Shown: piece by piece, positions 17,931-24,305 of the stretch
Layout of the letters: the number at the start of each line of letters is the position of its first letter
Numbering within the stretch: the stretch's first letter is position 1
Assembly (NCBI RefSeq): GCF_001262605.1
Contig: NZ_LGTC01000001.1
Location: forward strand, 3,361,001 to 3,425,000
Direction of reading: 5' to 3'
Origin: Pseudobacteroides cellulosolvens ATCC 35603 = DSM 2933
GTDB taxonomy: Bacteria; Bacillota; Clostridia; Acetivibrionales; DSM-2933
Length of the DNA: 64,000 bases
Notes under the pieces: generated by a model
What the model was told of the DNA's origin: nothing
Databases searched by the model: none
Seen by the model: the letters and a program-made list of their open reading frames with translations, nothing else
Program-made: the position numbers and the translations under genes

Positions 17931-19604
17931 CTCAGGCATTGACATAGATGCAAAAATAAACTGTTGGTAATATTTTATCAATGAAAAACCACTAATTCAA
18001 GCAATATAATAGTATCAAAGATTGAATGGTGGGGTAGGAATTGGATGAAACAACAATAATAAAAACTTATAATGACGGGATAAATGCTGTAGTATCGCTA
18101 GTTAAAGATTTAAACGGACAAGTATCAAGCTTAGCTGGTCAGGTAAATGCTCTCAATAATAGGATTGCAGAGCTTGAAGCTCGTCTTAATAAGAACAGTG
18201 GTAATAGCAATAAGCCCCCATCTTCTGATGGACTTAAGAAGCCAAAGAACATGAGGGAGAAAACTGGTAAACCAACAGGCGGTCAACAAGGACATGAAGG
18301 CAAAACACTAAATAAGGTTGAAAATCCGGATAAAACTGTAGATTTGAAACCTACACAATGCGAATGTGGATGCTGTCTATCAAGTGTTGATGGAGTTACC
18401 CGCACTAGACAGGTAATTGAACTGCCTACTATAAAGGTATTCACCACTGAATATAGGACTCACGAATTGGTATGCCCAGCGTGTAATAAGGTACACAAAA
18501 CAGAATTTCCTGAGGATGTAAAGCAGCCAGTGCAGTATGGTGAGAATATACAGGCTCTTATGTCGTACCTGACAAACTATCAGTTAATACCACTTGAGAG
18601 AACAGCTGAAATTTTAAGTGATATTATAGGACAAAATGTCAGTGAAGGAACACTTGTTAATGTAAATAGTAGACTCTACAAAAAGCTTGAAGAAGTTGAG
18701 ACTTCTACAAAGCAACAGCTTATAGCTTCTTCAGTTGTGCATTTTGATGAGACAGGTATGCGTAGTGGCGGTAAAACTCAGTGGCTTCATAGTGCTTCTA
18801 CAGACAAACTTACACATTATGAAGTTCATGAAAAAAGAGGTGCTCAGGCAGCTAACGATATTGGCATACTCCCTGATTTTAAAGGAACAGCGTGTCATGA
18901 CCACTGGATACCCTATTACACATTTGGTGATTGCAGCCATTCGGAATGTAACTCTCATAACTTGAGAAATCTCAGGGGCATAAATGAGGATTACAATCAT
19001 GAATGGGCAAAGAACATGTCTAGCCTTCTGATAGAAATTAAACAGAGGGTTGATACTTTGAGGTCTGAAGGTCGAGCAGAAATGGACTTCAATGAGACTG
19101 CAAAGTATAATGCCATTTATAAAGATATTATATCCAAAGGCAAGTTGGAGTGTCCGATACCAGTGGCTGAAAAGACAGGCAGGCCAAAGAAAAATGCTGC
19201 ACATAGGTTGCTGGCGAGGCTTCAAAAATATGATGTTGAGACGCTTTCGTTCATGTATGACTTTAACATACCCTTTGATAATAACTTGGCCGAACGAGAC
19301 ATACGAATGGTAAAGCTGAGACAAAAGATCTCAGGTTGCTTCCGTGGAAAAGAAGGTCCCATTGTATTTTGCAGGATTAGGAGTTATATTTCTACCTGCA
19401 GGAAGAATGGTCAAAAGGTTATGGAAAGTCTGGTGAAAGCGATAAAAGGTGAACCGTTTATACCTCAGACACTTTAGCAATTATTAAATTGTAAGATATG
19501 GGGATGCCACTACGTTATCCCTTTATTTGAGCTATCTTTAGGCATGGGGTCAAAGACCATGTCTAGATATTAACACAGGCACTCCCGGTGTGAGAATGCC
19601 TGAG
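17931..19604 (+). mobile_element. IS66-family insertion sequence, single-ORF (ISBst12-like)
   Basis: A 1.67-kb element with the inverted repeat CTCAGGCATT at 17931-17940 and its complement at 19595-19604 as probable ends, and one transposase gene inside. IS66 elements normally carry three genes, but the ISBst12 group carries only the large one (known). I do not find the usual 8-bp target duplication at these ends, so the boundaries are approximate. A 140-bp relic of the same element lies at 57664-57802. Confidence 0.75.
18041..19477 (+). CDS. IS66-family transposase
   Basis: 478 aa. Order of parts: coiled-coil start (VSSLAGQVNALNNRIAELEARL, residues 24-50); the linker KNSGNSNKPPSSDGLKKPK; zinc-ribbon-like CECGC ... 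CPACNK near residues 105-150; a transposase DDE core with VVHFDETGMR (first Asp), CHDHWIPYYTFGDCSHSECNSHNLRNL (second Asp), and FDNNLAERDIRMVKLRQKISG (Glu); and C-terminal RSYISTCRKNGQKVMESL. These are the diagnostic IS66 TnpC blocks. Start TTG at 18041 follows GTAGGAA. The gene is intact and points against the cassette genes. Confidence 0.93.
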   Translation: MDETTIIKTYNDGINAVVSLVKDLNGQVSSLAGQVNALNNRIAELEARLNKNSGNSNKPPSSDGLKKPKNMREKTGKPTGGQQGHEGKTLNKVENPDKTVDLKPTQCECGCCLSSVDGVTRTRQVIELPTIKVFTTEYRTHELVCPACNKVHKTEFPEDVKQPVQYGENIQALMSYLTNYQLIPLERTAEILSDIIGQNVSEGTLVNVNSRLYKKLEEVETSTKQQLIASSVVHFDETGMRSGGKTQWLHSASTDKLTHYEVHEKRGAQAANDIGILPDFKGTACHDHWIPYYTFGDCSHSECNSHNLRNLRGINEDYNHEWAKNMSSLLIEIKQRVDTLRSEGRAEMDFNETAKYNAIYKDIISKGKLECPIPVAEKTGRPKKNAAHRLLARLQKYDVETLSFMYDFNIPFDNNLAERDIRMVKLRQKISGCFRGKEGPIVFCRIRSYISTCRKNGQKVMESLVKAIKGEPFIPQTL

Positions 19605-19949
19605 CAGTAACAAATTTTCTTGATAATAAATATTAACATATATCCAAGCTTCTGCTGATTCCTTTAACCTTTCCCTATCAACAGATAGATAACATGTTGT
19701 GTAGTACTTACTTAAAATTTGATCAATCCTATCAGCATCATCTTCGCTCAAATACATTAATCCCAATGTATTTTGCGAAATATCTTTAATAATATCATTA
19801 ACATCAAAAATAATTGTTAATATACCTTCAACACTTTTTTGAATACATGAGTTCCCGCCAACTTGATTAAAATACTCGACTCCAGACTTACATAATACAA
19901 TTAATGCAAGTTGCTCAAGGCCCCATAAACATACGTTCTTTTTATTCAT
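19605..19949 (-). pseudogene. 5' part of cassette gene split by IS66 (DUF6210-like)
   Basis: From ATG 19949 (AGAGG 8 nt upstream) the frame reads MNKKNVCLWGLEQLALIVLC ... GVEYFNQVGGNSCIQKSVEGIL ... DDADRIDQILSKYYTTCYLSVDRERLKESAEAWIYV, then runs into the IS66 end. Intact relatives, as I recall them, are DUF6210 proteins of unknown function. With its 3' part at 17810-17930 it would make about 155 residues. The cassette was interrupted after it had entered the array, because both outer arms are still present. Confidence 0.7.
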
Positions 19950-20039
19950 GATCAAAACCTCTTCTAATATACTTCCTTTTAGCTACATAGAATTTACTGA
20001 GTAATCCGAGCATGGAGGCTCGGCAACGCAGGGAATTCC

Positions 20040-20208
20040 ATATATCGTCCAGGTATGCGACGGCTCTGAGTTGGACCCGTAAGGAATACCCCTTGGCAGC
20101 TTTAGCTCGACGAAGAGCTGTGGTGCGGCATTCTACTTGGGATGACCCTCGTTAGCATTACTTCTTGATTTATCCCGCCCGCACCCTTGCGAATACCTTT
20201 TGTTATCG
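20040..20208 (-). repeat. attC-like site I with flanking hairpins
   Basis: R-box variant ATATATC (20040-20046) and GTTATCG (20202-20208). Inner stem AGGTATGCG (20051-20059) with CGAATACCT (20190-20198), one mismatch. Left hairpin CCGAGC-ATGGAG-GCTCGG (20006-20023). Right hairpin GCCCC-AAGGAC-GGGGC (20237-20252). Confidence 0.82.
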
Positions 20209-20301
20209 GATGGATGAGGCCCCCAGAGACCAGCATGCCCCAAGGACGGGGCTTCCTCGAATAATACTTTCAACTTATACAATATATAACTACACTTTCC
20301 T

Positions 20302-20772
20302 CTATTTTGTAGTTACCTCTACTCTACCAATACCACTATCACTTGCAATAACTATATTTCTAGTACAACCAACTAATTTCTCTAAACATTCAGTACCACC
20401 ATGAGGATATGCAAAAGGGTTAAATTCCAATCTGCCAAATTCTTTATTTAACAATCTTACACCAATTATCTCAAGTTCTGCATTCATAATAGATTCGAAC
20501 ATAGAATATATATCCCAATCACCATACTTATCACTGTTATTGGCAACTACCTTTATATATACTTCTCCAAGCATTTTTCTGGTTTGTTCGAATTCTTCTT
20601 GGGTAGGCCACCAAAAATCATCTAGCTCTTTCTCATTAAAAAGGTGTATCCACTTATCTGCATAATCTTCAATCTCATTTTCTTTATCACGTTTAATAAC
20701 TTCAACTATGCTATTTATTCTCGCTAATGAACAATTATCTTTTACTCTAAATTCAATATAACAATTCTCCAT
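20302..20772 (-). CDS. Cassette protein of unknown function
   Basis: 156 aa, cytoplasmic. Features: MENCYIEFRVKDNCSLARIN (strand-helix start), a run of aromatic residues LDDFWWPTQEEFEQTRKMLGEVYIKVV, and a glycine-rich end FNPFAYPHGGTECLEKLVG followed by SDSGIGRVEV. I do not recognise the family. It could be an immunity-type protein by size and charge, but there is no toxin gene nearby to support this. One gene in its cassette; arms share GTTATCGGA at both ends, with a 3-nt length difference further out. Confidence 0.72.
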   Translation of the reverse strand: MENCYIEFRVKDNCSLARINSIVEVIKRDKENEIEDYADKWIHLFNEKELDDFWWPTQEEFEQTRKMLGEVYIKVVANNSDKYGDWDIYSMFESIMNAELEIIGVRLLNKEFGRLEFNPFAYPHGGTECLEKLVGCTRNIVIASDSGIGRVEVTTK

Positions 20773-20862
20773 AGAACACCTCTTTTACCACAATATAATT
20801 TTATGATTCTTCAGAGGCCTTCTATATAAACCGTGCCAAGGATGGCACGGCTTGCCTCTTTC

Positions 20863-20973
20863 CGATAACGTTTGCATACAAGAAGCCTTTGAGGGTTACA
20901 TAGCTCCTATGTCCCCGAAAAGGTTTGGTGAGCGACCCGTTATTCATTTCTACCCTTGTATGCGTTGTTATGT
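20863..20973 (-). repeat. attC-like site J with flanking hairpins (shortest)
   Basis: R boxes CGATAAC (20863-20869) and GTTATGT (20967-20973). Perfect 9-bp inner stem GCATACAAG (20874-20882) with CTTGTATGC (20955-20963). Five- and four-nt unpaired spacers lie between R and L boxes, as in textbook attC sites. Left hairpin CCGTGCCA-AGGA-TGGCACGG (20831-20850). Right hairpin GGCGAAC-AGGAC-GTTCGCC (21000-21018). The centre is shorter and different in sequence from the other sites. Confidence 0.9.
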
Positions 20974-21037
20974 AAAGTCGCGTGCCTTCGAAGGCCAGAG
21001 GCGAACAGGACGTTCGCCCCTAAAATCCACTCTTAAT

Positions 21038-21595
21038 TTAACACTTTTTATTGTAGGTGTGCATTTTTAAATTTTCAATAGCTTCTGCATTTTTTATTGT
21101 ATTTTTATAACAAAAATAAAAATCAACATTGTTAGTGAAAGCAATTTTACAAATCTTACGAGTTTTTATCAATTTAGGTATACGTTTAGAAGCAGAAAGA
21201 CCTGCCATATTTCTTATAATATACTTCGTTTTAACATCTTTTTCATAAGAATTATTATGTATAAATCCTAGAAAATCATTTTCATTATACTCCGATACAT
21301 TAAAACTACATATATTGGTAAGTTCTTCTTTTAAATATAGTGAATCGTCTTGAAATCTGTTACCAAAAACTAATTCACTTGAATTTACACCCAATAAACC
21401 ATCTATAATTAATATATTTTGAACATTCTCGTCTACCTTTAATATTGTATAGCCTACTGCATAAAAAATAAGTTTATTTTCTCTTATCGTTTTCCTGCAT
21501 TTAAATTTCCAATCTATCCAAACAATAAAGATTAAAAAAATTATTAGTAAAATAAAAATCAATAAAATAAACAACCAAGTTTCCATTTTTATCAA
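21038..21595 (-). CDS. Cassette membrane-anchored protein of unknown function
   Basis: 185 aa. One N-terminal membrane helix (residues 4-26, LFILLIFILLIIFLIFIVWI) is followed by a basic stretch WKFKCRKTIRENK, so the bulk is probably cytoplasmic. The soluble part has alternating beta-like segments (LIFYAVGYTILKVDENVQNILIIDGLLG) and a C-terminal KIAFTNNVDFYFCYKNTIKNAEAIENLK, resembling PH-like or YokE-like domains only loosely. No family named. Cassette arms GTTATATAAAATCGCGTGC and GTTATGTAAAGTCGCGTGC match at 17 of 19. Confidence 0.75.
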   Translation of the reverse strand: MIKMETWLFILLIFILLIIFLIFIVWIDWKFKCRKTIRENKLIFYAVGYTILKVDENVQNILIIDGLLGVNSSELVFGNRFQDDSLYLKEELTNICSFNVSEYNENDFLGFIHNNSYEKDVKTKYIIRNMAGLSASKRIPKLIKTRKICKIAFTNNVDFYFCYKNTIKNAEAIENLKMHTYNKKC

Positions 21596-21696
21596 TCTCC
21601 TGGATTACACAAATATTCTCAAGCTAGTAGTCAACAACTCTTCAACGCCCATCCCCAACAACCCGACACAGGACGTGTCGGTCTGCACGCGATTTT

Positions 21697-21857
21697 ATAT
21701 AACGTCGCCCGTCTCCGACGTCCTCGAACGGTCCCATGAGGATGACCCACGTAAGCGCCCGTGAGAGGATGTAGCGGAGCTCTTCTACATGAATTTACTT
21801 CAGAGAAATACTTCATGCTCCTGACCTCGTAGCTTTCACGGAGACGGATTGTTATTT
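21697..21857 (-). repeat. attC-like site K with flanking hairpins
   Basis: R boxes ATATAAC (21697-21703) and GTTATTT (21851-21857). Perfect 9-bp inner stem CCGTCTCCG (21709-21717) with CGGAGACGG (21839-21847). Left hairpin CCGACAC-AGGAC-GTGTCGG (21663-21681). Right hairpin GCCAAAC-AGGAC-GTTTGGC (21883-21901). Confidence 0.9.
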
Positions 21858-21927
21858 GATGTGGAAGGCCCCGTTATTCAGAGCCAAACAGGACGTTTGG
21901 CCCTCAAATTCTCCAAAGCTCTTCATA

Positions 21928-23112
21928 CTATTCTTTTCGTTTATATTTCTCAGTTACTGTATAATCATAAGGAAAACAATCTAATACCTCTGGAGTTCTT
22001 ACAAAGCACCGGTTTTTTAATACTTCTGTACGTTGAGCTTCCGAAAGTTCGTCATCTATTAAAATCTCATTTTCTTTGTCATTTACGTTATAATATAAAA
22101 TATCCTCATTCCAAAAATCGAGGCGAAATCCTGTTCCCCATTGAGAGTTACTTCCCCAGTCATCAGCTAAATCAGCCCTTGGTCTATTATTACGACGATG
22201 ACTCCAATACAATGTAGAGTTCTCAGCTGTATTTTTATCTATCAAATTAGGACTTGCTTTAATACAAACACCTGCACGCGAAAAAAGTAAGTCACCAAAC
22301 ATCAAACAAGGCCATCTAGTATTAATAATTTTAGGATATTGATTGTTGATTGAATCTTCTTCTACTTTGTATATCTCACACAAAAAGGGATGAAATTCTA
22401 TAGGGTCAACTATCCTCAAACCTACCTTCTGCCAAAATTCTATATATTGTTCTAATGAGATTTTTGCAATATTACTGCCTTCCCTCTGCTTTTCCTGAAA
22501 ACTTAGGAGCAAAACATCATTTATCCGGCTTAATGCATACAACTTAAATTCTGCGTTAATATCAGGTTCAACTTTTCTAAATAAACCATAATCTTTAAAA
22601 TTGCTCAAACTTTCAAACACGTCAGAAAGGTATGGAATCGCTCTTTCAAGTTCATCTTGAAATAAATTATTTCCAGTATAATCACAAATACGATAATATA
22701 CTTGTCTTTCCGACTCAATCCATTCAGTTTGGCTTATACCAAGTTGTTTTAAAAAATCTTTTAACTTTATACTCCCACTAAAGTTGTACATTAGCTTTGT
22801 TGCCAGGTCTTGGTCTATTTTTACTCCAGCATCGGCACATAAAGAAACAACCTCAAAATCGTGTGCAAGAATTATTGCCTGATATTTATCTGGAGCAACA
22901 TATGTAGGGTCTGCTCCATTGTTTATAAGAATTTGAGCAGTTTTAATTCTCTGTTCTGAAGTACAATTCCATGCTCTAACTGCATGCATCAATGGAGTAT
23001 ATCCATTAGCATGTATGCTATTTGCATCCGCTCCATTTTTCAATAATTCGTTAACTTTTTTAAAATTACCAGCCTCTACAAATTTATGTAAATCTCTATC
23101 AATATCTCTCAC
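21928..23112 (-). CDS. Cassette ankyrin-repeat protein
   Basis: 394 aa from GTG 23112, chosen because GGAGG lies 9 nt upstream. Residues 1-110 carry about three ankyrin units (LHKFVEAGNFKKVNELLKNGADANSIHANGYTPLMHAVRA, KTAQILINNGADPTYVAPD, AIILAHDFEVVSLCADAGVKI). The remaining 280 residues are a different domain of unknown function with PWPCLMFGDLLFSRAG-like and FRLDFWNEDILYYNVNDKENEILIDDELS segments. Ankyrin repeats bind other proteins. Largest cassette gene in the array. Arms GTTATATGAAATGGAAGGC and GTTATTTGATGTGGAAGGC match at 16 of 19. Confidence 0.82.
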   Translation of the reverse strand: MRDIDRDLHKFVEAGNFKKVNELLKNGADANSIHANGYTPLMHAVRAWNCTSEQRIKTAQILINNGADPTYVAPDKYQAIILAHDFEVVSLCADAGVKIDQDLATKLMYNFSGSIKLKDFLKQLGISQTEWIESERQVYYRICDYTGNNLFQDELERAIPYLSDVFESLSNFKDYGLFRKVEPDINAEFKLYALSRINDVLLLSFQEKQREGSNIAKISLEQYIEFWQKVGLRIVDPIEFHPFLCEIYKVEEDSINNQYPKIINTRWPCLMFGDLLFSRAGVCIKASPNLIDKNTAENSTLYWSHRRNNRPRADLADDWGSNSQWGTGFRLDFWNEDILYYNVNDKENEILIDDELSEAQRTEVLKNRCFVRTPEVLDCFPYDYTVTEKYKRKE

Positions 23113-23277
23113 AATACATAGCCTCCAATCTATAAGCAATATACTATCTAATCTAATATTTTAAAAGCCATCTAAGCGATTTATGGCATATAAACCCAAC
23201 TTAAATACCATAAGCTCTTACAGAGCCCTTCTAATACAAGTCCGAGCCAGGACGGCGAGGTGATTGCCTTCCATTTC

Positions 23278-23442
23278 ATATAACGGCCGCCATTTGCGGC
23301 GTCGATGAATCGGACTTACAGAGCCCTTCTCCAGAGGCGGTGCTACGCACCCGATGAATCGATGCGGGCAGGATGACCTCATGCTCTTACTCCAGAGAAC
23401 TTTCTACATGCTTTGCCCTTTACGCAAATGGACTTGTTAGGT
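23278..23442 (-). repeat. attC-like site L with flanking hairpins
   Basis: R boxes ATATAAC (23278-23284) and GTTAGGT (23436-23442), the latter a perfect GTTRRRY core. Inner stem CCATTTGCG (23290-23298) with CGCAAATGG (23423-23431). Left hairpin GCC-AGGAC-GGC with outer CC/GG pairs (23242-23260). Right hairpin GGGCTTGACA-CGGA-TGTCAAGCCC (23467-23490), the longest stem of the set. Confidence 0.9.
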
Positions 23443-23505
23443 GAAGTTGGTCGTCCCACTTGTTCAGGGCTTGACACGGATGTCAAGCCCTCAAATAAGT
23501 ATTTT

Positions 23506-24132
23506 TCAACCACCATTAGGTTCTTCACCCTCACTATTCTTCCAACTAATTTCATCAATTTGTTCATCTTCTAATTTTAATAAACTTGCTTTTTCCTTTG
23601 TAATTTTTACACCTTTCATAACTGCTCCTGTAAAATCACAGTTTTCAAAACTAGAATACCGAAAGTCAACATTTTCTAAGTTTGCATAATTAAATTTTAC
23701 ATTTTTATATATTGAAGCTCTCATATCACAATTTGATAAATTTGCATTAGTAAAATCAACTTCTATTAAATCATTCCAGCAAACATTAGACTCTGAAAGA
23801 TTAGTAAATTTAAAAGACACATTTTTAATTTCAGTTCGACCAAAATATGTTCTTGGTATAGTTAGATTACTAAGATCTACATCACTTATATCTGTTCTAA
23901 AAAAGTTAATGCCGAAAGGCTCTTCATCATCGTATTGTGGCATTTTATCAAGAAGTGGTGGATTGTCGCCATCTTCAATCAAATTCATTTCCTTTAAATA
24001 TTTGCATGATTCCTCATAGTTCATAATTTTACTCTCCACCATCACATTATTTTTGCTATCTGTACTAAAGCCACAACTTGAAAGTATAACTGTAAAAGAC
24101 ATTACAAATAAACTAAAAAGTATTCCTTTCAA
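23506..24132 (-). CDS. First-cassette pentapeptide-repeat lipoprotein
   Basis: 208 aa from TTG 24132, chosen because GAGGTGG lies just before it and the signal peptide then starts correctly (LKGILFSLFVMSFTVILSSCG, lipobox LSSC). The C-terminal 100 residues are pentapeptide repeats of the A(D/N)LxN type (VDLSNLTIPRTYFGRTEIKN, FTNLSESNVCWNDLIEVDFTNANLSNCDM, NYANLENVDFRYSSFENCDFTGAVMKG). This forms a right-handed beta helix outside the membrane. It is the cassette next to the recombinase, so the newest in a standard integron. Arms differ at one of 19 positions. Confidence 0.85.
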   Translation of the reverse strand: MKGILFSLFVMSFTVILSSCGFSTDSKNNVMVESKIMNYEESCKYLKEMNLIEDGDNPPLLDKMPQYDDEEPFGINFFRTDISDVDLSNLTIPRTYFGRTEIKNVSFKFTNLSESNVCWNDLIEVDFTNANLSNCDMRASIYKNVKFNYANLENVDFRYSSFENCDFTGAVMKGVKITKEKASLLKLEDEQIDEISWKNSEGEEPNGG

Positions 24133-24215
24133 AAAAACCACCTCATAAAACAAATATGCTTTTTTATACACTACAAAGCCCTGCTCAAAACCCGCCACAC
24201 GATGTGGCGGTGACT

Positions 24216-24240
24216 ACGACCAATTTCACCTAACATTGCA
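24216..24240 (-). other. attI-like junction, start of first cassette
   Basis: On the minus strand the sequence ATGTTAGGTGAAATTGG gives a single R box GTTAGGT (24234 down to 24228) with no paired L boxes on the recombinase side. This is what an attI/first-cassette junction looks like. A hairpin CCGCCACA-CGA-TGTGGCGG (24192-24210), identical to the one at site A, follows in the cassette. Confidence 0.65.
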
Positions 24241-24276
24241 TTTCCGACAAGTGTCTTTTATACATAATATTTTTTT

Positions 24277-24302
24277 GTATATACGACATATGTCGTATAT
24301 AC
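24277..24302. promoter_or_regulatory. 26-bp perfect palindrome between recombinase stop and array
   Basis: Half-site GTATATACGACAT is repeated exactly inverted. It starts 4 bp after the recombinase stop and ends about 40 bp before the first cassette. It lacks a T-run in the right direction for a terminator. It may be a binding site for the recombinase or a dimeric regulator. Confidence 0.6.
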
Positions 24303-24305
24303 AAG

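Larger units (their letters stand above)
1..24302 (-). mobile_element. Integron-like gene-cassette array (continues beyond left edge)
   Basis: Minus-strand single genes alternate with structured GC-rich attC-like sites at 213-381, 11787-11958, 12876-13044, 13621-13751, 15024-15158, 15802-15964, 16778-16940, 17575-17744, 20040-20208, 20863-20973, 21697-21857 and 23278-23442, ending at an attI-like junction near 24234. Within a cassette the first 19 nt match the reverse complement of the arm just before its own attC. Examples are GTTAGGTGAAATTGGTCGT against GTTAGGTGAAGTTGGTCGT for the first cassette and GTTGGACGAAATACCGCGC against GTTGGACGAAGTACCGCGC for the seventh. The tyrosine recombinase at 24306-25373 lies at the array end and points the same way as the cassettes. 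A Tn3 transposon, a group II intron and an IS66 element interrupt the array. That this is a working integron is inference; the architecture is seen. Confidence 0.88.

Noticed and set aside
18731..19324. 197-codon minus-strand frame inside the IS66 transposase
   Set aside because: It is the complementary shadow of a well-supported transposase gene.
11700..24210. CRISPR array
   Set aside because: The repeats are spaced by whole genes of variable size and are themselves variable and structured; no short direct repeats with unique spacers and no cas genes.
11700..24210. Retron or group IIC-only explanation for the repeated structured DNA
   Set aside because: Only one group II intron is present and the repeats do not match its RNA; cassette-specific matching arms fit an integron and not an intron family.
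178..24210. Flanking hairpins as plain rho-independent terminators
   Set aside because: They lack T-runs, occur both before and after the site, and keep a fixed loop with changing stems.
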